In this document: one piece after another, positions 42,984 to 51,188 of the stretch
Layout of the letters: each line of letters starts with the position of its first letter
Numbering within the stretch: position 1 is the stretch's first letter
DNA from: CAYUFB01 sp964444125
GTDB taxonomy: Bacteria; Patescibacteriota; Dojkabacteria; B142; JAFGMG01
Assembly (NCBI GenBank): GCA_964444125.1
Contig: CAYUFB010000002.1
Span: 9,869 to 73,868, forward strand
Length of the DNA stretch: 64,000 nucleotides
Direction: 5' to 3'
Notes under the pieces: model-generated
What the model was told of the DNA's origin: nothing
Databases searched by the model: none
Seen by the model: only the letters and a program-made list of their open reading frames with translations
Translations under genes and position numbers: made by a program

Positions 42984-43550
42984 ATGATGGACCCAGATAA
43001 GCCAGTTAGAATAGATGAACATTCCAGAAATATTTGGAGTCCGGAAAAAACGACTCCACAAGACTTTGTTAATTCTTTTATTGGTGCCTTGAATGCTAGA
43101 CAGGAGCATATATTCTACAAGAACTATCCGCAAAATGAGCAGGTTGGATTGGTAGATGCACAGATATTATCGAAAATAATTAATCAGTATGTCTTGCTTC
43201 GGTATCCAGATGTGTCTTTTAATGAAGTGGAAAGGGAAGATATTGGGGAAATAGTCCAAGAGGCTAATCGACTTCTCCCGATGGAATTTAATGACTGGGT
43301 CGATGGTTGTTTGATGCCTTTTGGGAACAAGAGATCTAGAGGAAAGAAATATTTTGCAAATATAGTTTCAGGTTGTATGGTTGATGGATCGCATGAACCT
43401 TTTTCTGATGAAGACAAAGCCCTAGCATTAAGATCATGGCTTATTGAAGTAGATAGATTTGTAGAAGATCATATTGGTGAGTTTGATAAACAGATGAGGA
43501 TATTTAATCAACAAACTCCTTTATTAGTTGCGCAATCTTTTTTGGATTAG
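42984..43550 (+). CDS. Hypothetical protein, 188 residues
   Basis: I do not recognise this family. It is a soluble, acidic, helix-rich protein with tryptophans at the start (SRNIWSPEK) and middle (FNDWVDGCLMPFG). No signal or membrane segment is present. A TATAAT-like box lies at about 42967-42972, after the terminator. The 3' end overlaps the convergent hydrolase by 47 bases. Confidence 0.62.
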   Translation: MMDPDKPVRIDEHSRNIWSPEKTTPQDFVNSFIGALNARQEHIFYKNYPQNEQVGLVDAQILSKIINQYVLLRYPDVSFNEVEREDIGEIVQEANRLLPMEFNDWVDGCLMPFGNKRSRGKKYFANIVSGCMVDGSHEPFSDEDKALALRSWLIEVDRFVEDHIGEFDKQMRIFNQQTPLLVAQSFLD

Positions 43551-44244
43551 TCAAAGGGATGCCATGGCTTCCTTCGATAATTTCTAATTTTGAGTTTAGA
43601 ATTAGTTTATGTAGTTTCTGACCCATGGCAAGTGGGGTTACTTTATCATCTTTGCCCCAGATTATAAGTGTTGGAATTTGGATTCTTTTGAAATTTTCTT
43701 CCAAATCTTCGTTTGTAACTCTTCTGAACTGTTCTTGAGTCTTGGAAGAATCTACATAATCTCTTTCTCTAATTATATAGTAATAAATGAATTTTCGAAG
43801 TTTTGATTCAAGATTTGTAGGTAAAACGGACAAAATGAACTTGAAAATTTTTGAAAAAGGTAATAATGTTTTTGCTTTTAGAGTTTTGTATCTTAACCCA
43901 GAAGAAGAGCAGAGTATAATCTTCTCTACACTAATTTCATCGTTACTTGCAATAAATCCAACCAAGCTACCACCAAAGGAATGGCCAAATAATATGAATT
44001 CTTTTTCTTTCACATACTCTTTGATGAAGTCTTCTACAAATTCTGCATAATCTTTGACGCCCCAGTAACTAGGTGGAGCAGGGGATACTCCAAATCCTGG
44101 TAATTCTAGGTTGTATACTTTGAATCTAAGCTTGGCTAACTCGTTTTGGAGTGCGCTCAAGCTTTTTATGCTGGCATTCTTGGCCCACCCATGAATGAGA
44201 ATTATCGCTTTGCCAGTTCCTTTTATTGTGTAGTTTGTCTGCAT
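43504..44244 (-). CDS. Alpha/beta-fold hydrolase
   Basis: A 246-residue hydrolase with LIHGWAKN as oxyanion loop, nucleophile S89 in GHSFGG, an acid in IWGKDDKVTP and the catalytic His in EGSHGIP. The cap region (residues 125-165) is short and basic. It is an esterase- or lipase-like enzyme of unknown substrate. It is transcribed divergently from rpsO, sharing a palindrome-rich control region. Confidence 0.88.
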   Translation of the reverse strand: MQTNYTIKGTGKAIILIHGWAKNASIKSLSALQNELAKLRFKVYNLELPGFGVSPAPPSYWGVKDYAEFVEDFIKEYVKEKEFILFGHSFGGSLVGFIASNDEISVEKIILCSSSGLRYKTLKAKTLLPFSKIFKFILSVLPTNLESKLRKFIYYYIIRERDYVDSSKTQEQFRRVTNEDLEENFKRIQIPTLIIWGKDDKVTPLAMGQKLHKLILNSKLEIIEGSHGIPLTNPKKIAQLIKEFVD

Positions 44245-44253
44245 AGTGCCTTA

Positions 44254-44343
44254 AGTATACAGTTTGTACAAACGCATGTACAAGAAATTGTGTGCATTTG
44301 ATAGGTGCACACAATTGACAAAATGTACAAAATACCTTATCAT
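44254..44343. promoter_or_regulatory. Divergent hydrolase/rpsO promoters with two perfect palindromes
   Basis: For rpsO, TTGACA (44315-44320) and TATCAT (44338-44343) are 17 bases apart. For the hydrolase, TATACT lies on the minus strand (44254-44259) with a -35-like TTGTAC at 44278-44283. Two perfect inverted repeats sit here: TTGTACA-N6-TGTACAA (44264-44283), overlapping the hydrolase -35, and TTGTGTGCA-N9-TGCACACAA (44288-44314), ending exactly at the rpsO -35. They look like operators for dimeric regulators. Confidence 0.7.
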
Positions 44344-44362
44344 TATTTTGACTTTTACTTTG

Positions 44363-44386
44363 GTAGGTATGCAGCCAGCATCTTAC
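44363..44386 (+). promoter_or_regulatory. rpsO leader hairpin, possible S15 autoregulatory site
   Basis: In the ~70-base rpsO leader, GTAGG-T-ATGC (44363-44372) pairs with GCAT-CTTAC (44378-44386): nine base pairs with one bulged T and a five-base loop. The stem holds a G-U pair next to a G-C pair, the kind of motif S15 recognises in 16S rRNA and in known rpsO leaders. Regulation is inferred. Confidence 0.4.
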
Positions 44387-44419
44387 TGAGGTTTTAGATT
44401 AATTGTTACAAAAAATATT

Positions 44420-44692
44420 ATGGCAGTAGATAACACAAAGAAAGCTGAGATAATCAAGAAATATCAGCAATCAGATAGTGATACAGGATCCCCTCAAGTT
44501 CAGATTGCTTTATTGACACAAAAAATCAATGATTTGGCTAGTCACTTGAAGACTCACAAAAAAGATAAGCATTCTAGAAGAGGTTTGATTGTCATGGTTG
44601 GAAAAAGAAGAAAATTAATCAAGTATCTTGAGAGAAAAGAAGGATCAGTTGTCGTTTCTAAGCTTCTTAGAGATTTGGGATTAGAAAAATAA
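44420..44692 (+). CDS. rpsO: 30S ribosomal protein S15
   Basis: S15 binds the central domain of 16S rRNA early in 30S assembly. The 90-residue four-helix protein shows DTGSPQVQIALLTQKINDLASHL, HKKDKHSRRGL and the C-terminal KRRKLIKYLERK block, all diagnostic. It has a strong promoter and palindrome upstream, a structured leader, and its own terminator, so it is monocistronic. Confidence 0.97.
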   Translation: MAVDNTKKAEIIKKYQQSDSDTGSPQVQIALLTQKINDLASHLKTHKKDKHSRRGLIVMVGKRRKLIKYLERKEGSVVVSKLLRDLGLEK

Positions 44693-44714
44693 TCAATAGT
44701 TAGTAGAAATTATC

Positions 44715-44743
44715 AAGACCCGGCGAATCGCTGGGTCTTTTTT
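44715..44743 (+). terminator. Intrinsic terminator of rpsO
   Basis: AAGACCC pairs with GGGTCTT, with an inner GCG/CGC stem, followed by six T. Confidence 0.92.
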
Positions 44744-44794
44744 GTTTGAAATTTGATTTTGATATAGACTGTAGTTGATATTATTTTCAAATAA

Positions 44795-45910
44795 TTGAAA
44801 GTTCTTTGGAAAACAACACAATCTAATAAACCAATAGTTAGGCACAGGCCAAAACGTTTCTCATTTAGGCCGAATATCAAGCCAAGGATCAAAATTGACA
44901 AAAGAAGCGCGGGTAGATTTAGAAGAAAGCTTACAATTTTTACTCCACTTTTGCGTATTATCAAGTCCAATTTTCAATATGTTTTGATTGTTTTTTCTTT
45001 GCTTATTATCGGGTTGTTTTTTTATGGGATCTTTCAGACAAATGTATTTGATGTCAAAAAGATTAGAATAGAGGGGGTTGAAAATGTGGATAGGGAAAGA
45101 TTGGCTGAAGTTGTCGGTAAGTATAAGGATAGAAACATCTATTCAATAAATCTATCGGATATTGAGGACGAGGTTTTGAATTCCTCTGTTTATATAAAAA
45201 ATGTCTATGCTAGAAAACAATTGCCTTCCACAATTATCATTGAAATTAAAGAAAGGTATCCAACTCTTGTTATTCTAAATTTTGATGGTGTGTATCTTAT
45301 CGATGCAGAAAACATTGTAACTTCAAACCCTATAAATCAATCGATAGATTTTAGTGAGGACGAATGGTACGTCTATCATACAAATTCACTTGATAATTTG
45401 ATTATCAAAAATAGGATAATGGCTAATTTGAAAGAGGGAGATCCGGAATTTGACGAAGAGTCGTTTGATTATGAAAATTATGATGTTACCATCAAGCAAC
45501 GGATCAAAAACGAAATAAAGCAGGAGATGGATCAGGCTATTGCTGCGCATTTCTCATCTCTTGAACAGGTAGTCAATGAAAGTGAGTATGCAGGACTTCC
45601 AAGAGTCTATTTTTATGATGGTGGTAGCTACAATCAAGAAGATAGGTTAGTGCTTGATCAGATCACTGATGTAGAAAAAGTGGTCAAATATTTTGAGAGG
45701 CTTGATAGGTATTCAATCACAAAAATTGCCTGGGTGACCAAATTTAGCTTGAAAGTAGAAACCTTAGAAGGTAAGATATTTATGTTTGGAGATAATAGAG
45801 ATATTGATAAGCAGATAGACGACCTTGATGTGATACTTGTCGAACTGTCCTTAAGTGGCAAAGATTTCACAACAATCAATCTCCAAAGTGAAATCATTGG
45901 GGTTAAATAA
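44795..45910 (+). CDS. ftsQ: Cell division protein FtsQ
   Basis: FtsQ/DivIB links early and late divisome proteins. It has a basic cytoplasmic N-terminus, one membrane helix (60-80), a POTRA domain beginning VFDVKKIRIEGVENV, and the beta domain with RKQLPSTIIIEIKERYPTLVI. The 371-residue length is longer than usual because of a charged insert (about 205-260). It starts at TTG 44795 with a TATTAT-like -10 nine bases upstream. It is followed by the decayed VirB2-like gene and then ftsA-ftsZ. Confidence 0.9.
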   Translation: MKVLWKTTQSNKPIVRHRPKRFSFRPNIKPRIKIDKRSAGRFRRKLTIFTPLLRIIKSNFQYVLIVFSLLIIGLFFYGIFQTNVFDVKKIRIEGVENVDRERLAEVVGKYKDRNIYSINLSDIEDEVLNSSVYIKNVYARKQLPSTIIIEIKERYPTLVILNFDGVYLIDAENIVTSNPINQSIDFSEDEWYVYHTNSLDNLIIKNRIMANLKEGDPEFDEESFDYENYDVTIKQRIKNEIKQEMDQAIAAHFSSLEQVVNESEYAGLPRVYFYDGGSYNQEDRLVLDQITDVEKVVKYFERLDRYSITKIAWVTKFSLKVETLEGKIFMFGDNRDIDKQIDDLDVILVELSLSGKDFTTINLQSEIIGVK

Positions 45911-45927
45911 TATACAATTTTTTTATT

Positions 45928-46869
45928 TTGAGTATGAAAAAATATTTGTGTTTATTGTTGATATTGATAGTGGTTGGGTTCGGATCATTTGCAAATATGG
46001 TTTTGGCACAGGAGGCGTCTGATATAATACGGCTAACTTGTACTGAAATCTATGGGAAAAACTTAGAAAGACTTGAATGTAGCGATGATTCAATCTGTAA
46101 TAGTGAAAAAAGTTACTACTTGGATAATCATGATGGCAAGTGCGAGATCGCTGCTGGTGATTGTAGGCCAGGCTAACTTGTATGTAAAAATGCTGAATCT
46201 ATACAAGGTTTTTTCGAATATTGTTGTGATACAAATCCATCATCTCTGTTTGATCCTAATAACACGAATATTCCTATTGAGGATAGGGTATCTTGTAATG
46301 ATGATAAATTGAAAAAGTCAATTAGTGCTGAAAGTAGTCTTGATCAGGGGATGAAGGTAAATAATTGTAGGTCATTGTCTAGTGCAGAAGATGTAAACAA
46401 TATTACGAAATGCGATTTTGAACATTTTTGCTCAATTGATAATTCTCCATATTGTTGTGATTATACCCCACCAGGCACGCAAGTAGTAGATTCAGTCTCA
46501 GAAGACTCATTTAAGTGGTGTAAGGATATGGATGGAGAAGAATTGCAGAGATGTTCGGAATGTATAGGAACAAGATCAAATCCAACAGGGGCGATATGGA
46601 CGGAGCTTGGATGTATTGACCCATCTCCAGCAGGGATCATAACGAGGATATTCTAGATAGGTATAGGAATTATGGGAGGAGTGATAATAATCAGGTTGAT
46701 ACAGATTTCGTTGTTATACTTGAAAGAAGATGCGCAGAGTATAGAGGAGGCAAGAGATATGCTAACAAGTTTGATAATGGGATTAATATTATTGGTAGGA
46801 GGAGTAGTGTTATTACAATTTGTGGGAGTAAATATCCTAGGACTTCCTGAGGGTTATCTTGGAGGTTAA
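45928..46869 (+). pseudogene. VirB2-like secreted two-helix protein interrupted by two in-frame stops
   Basis: A single frame from ATG 45928 to TAA 46869 encodes a signal peptide (to VLAQ), a cysteine-rich ectodomain and two membrane helices ending GLPEGYLGG, but with TAA at 46174-46176 and TAG at 46654-46656. The rest is undamaged, including the paired cysteines. The paralogue at 57446 has Gln (CAG) exactly where the TAG lies. It sits between ftsQ and ftsA, 17 bases after ftsQ. It is either a young pseudogene or read through by a suppressor; the first seems likelier. Confidence 0.85.
46575..46691 (+). repeat. 117-base segment near-identical to 58270-58386
   Basis: Every base from 46575 to 46691 equals the base 11,695 positions downstream, except 46654 (T here, C at 58349), which creates the TAG stop. 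On both sides identity drops sharply, with many silent differences. This pattern suggests gene conversion between the two paralogues. Confidence 0.93.
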
Positions 46870-46994
46870 ATATTGATAATTGTCAACAATTCCAAATCGG
46901 TTCTTTAAATATTTTCATAATTGCTCTAATATTTATTTTGTTTTATTAAGTACAACAGGCAAATTTTGAGTGAAGAATAATTTAATACAGATAG

Positions 46995-47023
46995 TTGATT
47001 GTTGTTATTAATTAAATTATACT
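46995..47023 (+). promoter_or_regulatory. ftsA promoter
   Basis: TTGATT (46995-47000) and TATACT (47018-47023) are 17 bases apart, giving a leader of about 38 bases before ATG 47068 with no clear ribosome-binding site. The rest of the 198-base gap is AT rich without other visible features. Confidence 0.65.
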
Positions 47024-47067
47024 ACTTACAAGCAAAAAGTTTTTTTATAAGAATTTTTTAATCAATT

Positions 47068-48348
47068 ATGGCAAACAGAATAGTTACAGCGATAGATATT
47101 GGCTCTACAAAGATTTGCACTACAATTGCTTCAATAGAAGAAGACAGGCAACCATCAGTAATTGGCGTTGCAAGTTATCCAAGTAATGGTATGAAGAAAG
47201 GCGTGGTGGTCAATATAGACGAAGCAATCAATGCAATAGCTTCATCTTTGGAGGCAGCAGAGAGAATGGCAGGGCTTACAGTTTCTTCAGTGTATATTTC
47301 CATAAACGGCAAACATATTACAAGTACCAATAACAAAGGGGTTGTTGCTGTTGCGCAAGATGAGATAGTTACTGATGATGTGTTTAGGGCTATTGAGAGT
47401 GCAAGAACGGTATCAATACCTCCTTCAAGAGAGATATTGCACGTTATCCCTAGAGAATTTATTGTTGATGCGCAAGGGGGTATCAAAGATCCAGTAGGGA
47501 TGACAGGTACCAGGCTTGAGGTTGATGCTCATATAGTATCTGCAACTAGCACCTCTTTGCATAACTTGATTAAATGTGTGCAACAATTAGGTCTTAAGGT
47601 TGAAGATGTTGTTTTTAGCGGATGGGCAGCTGCAACAAGCGTATTAACTGCAACAGAAAAAGAACTTGGAGTTACATTGCTTGATATCGGTGGTGGTACA
47701 ACTTCAATTACAACTTTTGTCGAGGATGCTATTACATATAGTGGATGCATTCCTTTTGGAGGTACTAACGTAACTAGTGATTTGGCTATTGGACTTCGGG
47801 TATCATTAGAAGATGCAGAGAGAATCAAGTTGAACACAGAAGAACTGATGAGAAGTTCTGCAAGAAGAAGAACTGAAGATAAAGAAAAAGATGAAGAAAA
47901 ATCCAAAAAGCAAAGCGATATTATCGATATTAGTTCACTAGAAGTTGAAGGAATGAAAACTATTTCAAGAAAAATGTTTGAAGATATTATTGAGGCTAGA
48001 TTAAGTGAAATATTTGATCTTATTATTGATCAAGTAGAACAATCTGATAATGAGATCAAATTACCAGCAGGTATTGTTCTTACTGGTGGAGCAGCTTTGA
48101 TCCCAGGCATTACAACTATTGCAAAGAAAGTTTTTGGGGTACCTGCAAGAGTGGGCTATCCGAAAGGACTTGAAGGCTTGATTGATGAAATCAATAGCCC
48201 TGCTTATGCAGTAAGTCAAGGTCTGATTCTTTATGGATCACAGGATGAATCAGGTGGCAGAAACTTAGGTATCTCAGGAAGTGTTGGAGACAAGGGTGAT
48301 GGATTTGTATCCAAGATTGGAAGTTTCTTTAAAAATTTATTGCCATAA
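47068..48348 (+). CDS. ftsA: Cell division protein FtsA
   Basis: FtsA is an actin-like ATPase that ties FtsZ to the membrane. It shows AIDIGSTKICTTIA (phosphate 1), the 1C domain near SSVYISINGKHI, LLDIGGGTTSITTF (phosphate 2), GIVLTGGAALIPG (adenosine motif) and a C-terminal amphipathic helix IGSFFKNLLP that would bind membrane. A charged insert lies at residues 270-290. The 426-residue length is standard. ftsZ follows after 85 bases. Confidence 0.96.
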   Translation: MANRIVTAIDIGSTKICTTIASIEEDRQPSVIGVASYPSNGMKKGVVVNIDEAINAIASSLEAAERMAGLTVSSVYISINGKHITSTNNKGVVAVAQDEIVTDDVFRAIESARTVSIPPSREILHVIPREFIVDAQGGIKDPVGMTGTRLEVDAHIVSATSTSLHNLIKCVQQLGLKVEDVVFSGWAAATSVLTATEKELGVTLLDIGGGTTSITTFVEDAITYSGCIPFGGTNVTSDLAIGLRVSLEDAERIKLNTEELMRSSARRRTEDKEKDEEKSKKQSDIIDISSLEVEGMKTISRKMFEDIIEARLSEIFDLIIDQVEQSDNEIKLPAGIVLTGGAALIPGITTIAKKVFGVPARVGYPKGLEGLIDEINSPAYAVSQGLILYGSQDESGGRNLGISGSVGDKGDGFVSKIGSFFKNLLP

Positions 48349-48433
48349 GCTTGAACAAAACGACGAAATTGTCTAGACTATGTGTAGTTTCGAGACAGAG
48401 AATTTATAAATTAATGTTTAATAAATATAATCA

Positions 48434-49615
48434 ATGCTAGTCAAACCTCAAACAACAAATCTTGCCAAAATCAAAGTAGTAGGAGTAGGTGGAGGTGGTG
48501 GAAATGCGATAAATAATATGATTGCAAACTATGATATTGATGGAGTTGAATTTATTGCCGTTAATACTGATGCACAGGCTTTGGCAAATTCAAATGCAGA
48601 GGTTAAACTTAGAATCGGGGAGGAGACAACAAGAGGACTTGGTAGTGGTGGTAACCCTGAGATAGGCAAAAAGGCTGCTGAAGAGAGCATTGATATGTTG
48701 CATGAGCATTTAGCTGGTGCTGATATGATATTTATAACTGCAGGTATGGGTGGCGGGACAGGTACAGGCGCTAGTCCAGTTGTTGCAGGTATTGCCAAAA
48801 ACCTTGGTGCACTTACAGTATCAATTGTAACAAAACCCTTTGATTTTGAAGGAAAAAGGAGAATGGATACAGCCTTAAAAGGTATTGCAGATTTGAAAGA
48901 TAAAGTAGATACGCTTATCGTTGTTCCAAATCAAAAACTTATTGATACGATGGAAAGAAATTTAACATTTCTGGAAGCGATGAAACAAGCGGATGATGTA
49001 CTATCACATGCTGTCAAAAGTATTTCGCAGCTTATCACTCAAGCTGGACTTATCAATGTGGATTTTGCTGATGTCAGGTCAGTTATGACAAATGCAGGTA
49101 CCGCTCTTATGGGGATGGGTACTTCTAAAGGTGAGGATAGAGCACTCCAAGCTGCAAAGTCTGCTACCTCAAGTCCTTTACTTGAAGTTTCAATTGATGG
49201 AGCAACTGGAGTATTGTTTAATGTGCTTGCTGGCAAAGATCTTGCTTTATATGAAGTTGATGAGGCAGCGAAATATATATCATCAGTTGTATCGCCTACA
49301 GCAAACGTGATCTTTGGGGCACAAATTGATGAGAGTCTTGAAGATCAACTTCAAATTACAGTTATGGCAACAGGATTTGAGACTCATAATACAGATTCTT
49401 CTGGAGTGATCAATACTTCCAAATCAAGGTCTGGCTCTAGAGATATCTCTGTTGATATGGTAGGAGATGATGATTATAAACAGACAAAACCTAGAGTTCA
49501 ATCTGGATATGTTTTTCCTGAAGAGGAAAGTGCTTTTTCTGCCCGTGAGATCAAAGATGAGGAAGAAGAAGATTTGGATACTCCTTCATTTTTGCGAAGA
49601 CGAAAGAAATATTAA
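48434..49615 (+). CDS. ftsZ: Cell division protein FtsZ
   Basis: The tubulin-like GTPase that forms the Z-ring. The N-terminal VVGVGGGGGNAINNM and the GTP signature GGGTGTGASP (107-116) are intact, followed by the T7 loop NVDFADVRSVM. After a short linker the conserved tail DTPSFLRRR, which binds FtsA, ends the protein. The 393-residue length is typical. TATAAT lies only two bases before the ATG, so the true promoter may be further upstream or shared with ftsA. Confidence 0.97.
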   Translation: MLVKPQTTNLAKIKVVGVGGGGGNAINNMIANYDIDGVEFIAVNTDAQALANSNAEVKLRIGEETTRGLGSGGNPEIGKKAAEESIDMLHEHLAGADMIFITAGMGGGTGTGASPVVAGIAKNLGALTVSIVTKPFDFEGKRRMDTALKGIADLKDKVDTLIVVPNQKLIDTMERNLTFLEAMKQADDVLSHAVKSISQLITQAGLINVDFADVRSVMTNAGTALMGMGTSKGEDRALQAAKSATSSPLLEVSIDGATGVLFNVLAGKDLALYEVDEAAKYISSVVSPTANVIFGAQIDESLEDQLQITVMATGFETHNTDSSGVINTSKSRSGSRDISVDMVGDDDYKQTKPRVQSGYVFPEEESAFSAREIKDEEEEDLDTPSFLRRRKKY

Positions 49616-49633
49616 TTAAGTTCAGGTATAAAT

Positions 49634-50716
49634 ATGAGCACTGCTGAATCAACTCCTGATCCAAGTTTGGCTATTCAAGAAGCGCCGGGATTGGATATTG
49701 TAGCGCCTCCAGAGATACCAGTATCTTCAGTAAATCCTCGAATTGAGACGCATTCAGCAACAACTCAGATTGGATCTCGGACTGCAATAAAATATATTGA
49801 TAGATCAGATATGCCAGCTGCAGAAGCAGAAAGAGCCCTAAAGGTAAATTTGGCGCTAACAAAACACGCTGTGATTTCTGATCAAGATATTGCCAATGCA
49901 CTTGATAAAGAAATGGTAAAAAAAGAGTTGATGAGGCTTGACCGCGGTGCGACAATAATTGATCGAATAAAAGAGAGTGTAACAATGCCAGATTTCAAAG
50001 ATAAGCTCAAAAAGCTCGCTTGGAATGGTTTGAAATATGGCTATTGGGGATTTTTTGCATATGGAGTACTTACAGGTACAAGCCCTATTGGAGTAGTTAA
50101 AGATATTGTCAGTATACCTGGTAGAATAGGGGATTTGGTTAATACGGGTGCAGACAACTTAATTAGCTTTCTTGGTTTGGAATCTAAGCCTGCGGGAGGT
50201 CCCCAGAATACATCAGGCGACATACTTCAGTCAAAGATTCCATCTGGAAGACTATTTGATACGCCGGTATTTGATGATGATGGAGAAATGACTAATAAAG
50301 GTGGGACATTTTTCAATCTGTTTAAGCCACTTTTGGGAAAGGATCTAGCAACTTCATTGACAAAAACAGTAGGTACACCTTTTGTCGGAATATTTGGTTC
50401 TCTTGCACAAAATACGAAGTATCCTGTTGAAGGGAAGTGGGGACCTTTTTTGGCTTATCCAGCGGTTTATTATGGAGGTAAGAAGCTTGGTCTATGGAAT
50501 GAATTATATACAAGACTTAAAGGAGATAGTACAGGTAACTTAAATCAAATGAAGAGACAAGAAATTGAAGCATTGAAAGAAAAAGCAAGAAATGAACTAC
50601 TCTCAGGAAACTGGGAAGGTTATTCAGAGATTAGACTTGCCATTGATAATATAGGTGAAAGATATAAAGGAATTGAAAATCAATTAATTCGCCAACGTAG
50701 GGCTTTAGTGGCATAA
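49634..50716 (+). CDS. Hypothetical protein, 360 residues, after ftsZ
   Basis: I do not recognise this family. It has a low-complexity N-terminus (1-55), a helical charged region, one weak hydrophobic segment around residues 133-153 (YGYWGFFAYGVLTGTSPIGVV), a Gly/Pro-rich middle and a charged helical C-terminus. It starts 18 bases after ftsZ and is probably co-transcribed; a role in division or envelope is possible by context only. Confidence 0.65.
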   Translation: MSTAESTPDPSLAIQEAPGLDIVAPPEIPVSSVNPRIETHSATTQIGSRTAIKYIDRSDMPAAEAERALKVNLALTKHAVISDQDIANALDKEMVKKELMRLDRGATIIDRIKESVTMPDFKDKLKKLAWNGLKYGYWGFFAYGVLTGTSPIGVVKDIVSIPGRIGDLVNTGADNLISFLGLESKPAGGPQNTSGDILQSKIPSGRLFDTPVFDDDGEMTNKGGTFFNLFKPLLGKDLATSLTKTVGTPFVGIFGSLAQNTKYPVEGKWGPFLAYPAVYYGGKKLGLWNELYTRLKGDSTGNLNQMKRQEIEALKEKARNELLSGNWEGYSEIRLAIDNIGERYKGIENQLIRQRRALVA

Positions 50717-50723
50717 CAAATTT

Positions 50724-51188
50724 ATGTTAAATCTAGTTGTATTAGAACAATTAATCAAATTTAGTATCCCTGATAAATCATTGCAGGATAGGTATATCAA
50801 GGGGATCTCTGCTGCAATTCAGGATCTTTTTTTCAATTTGTTGAGTATCTTTCTAATTGGGTCTGTCAAAGACAGATTAGCGCTAGAGGGGTTTATTGAC
50901 CTAGTCAATAAGTTAGAAGAAGATTTTGATCCAACAGATATGGAAAGAACCAGAGATTGGTTAGAAACAAATATAGATCTAGATACGGATGCTTTTATGG
51001 ATGAATATATAAGTAGGGTAGATAAAATGCAGCTAGACCTTATCAAAATCTTCTCAAAGAATATAACAGAAGAGCAAAAAATAGAATTAATTAATATAAT
51101 TGATAAACAATTAATAGAATTAGAAAAGAACAGAGAAGAAGTTGATACGATGAAAGAAGCCCTAGAGGTTTTAAGATTTAATCAATAG
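50724..51188 (+). CDS. Hypothetical acidic helical protein, 154 residues
   Basis: No family is recognised. It is almost entirely helical and acidic, with heptad-like stretches near the C-terminus (IIDKQLIELEKNREEVDTM) that suggest a coiled coil. It follows the previous gene by 7 bases and overlaps the convergent sortase by 11 bases. It may work with the 360-residue protein upstream. Confidence 0.62.
   Translation: MLNLVVLEQLIKFSIPDKSLQDRYIKGISAAIQDLFFNLLSIFLIGSVKDRLALEGFIDLVNKLEEDFDPTDMERTRDWLETNIDLDTDAFMDEYISRVDKMQLDLIKIFSKNITEEQKIELINIIDKQLIELEKNREEVDTMKEALEVLRFNQ

Noticed and set aside
48349..48433. Terminator between ftsA and ftsZ
   Set aside because: The imperfect inverted repeat around GTCTAGAC has no T-run after it, so it does not look like an intrinsic terminator.
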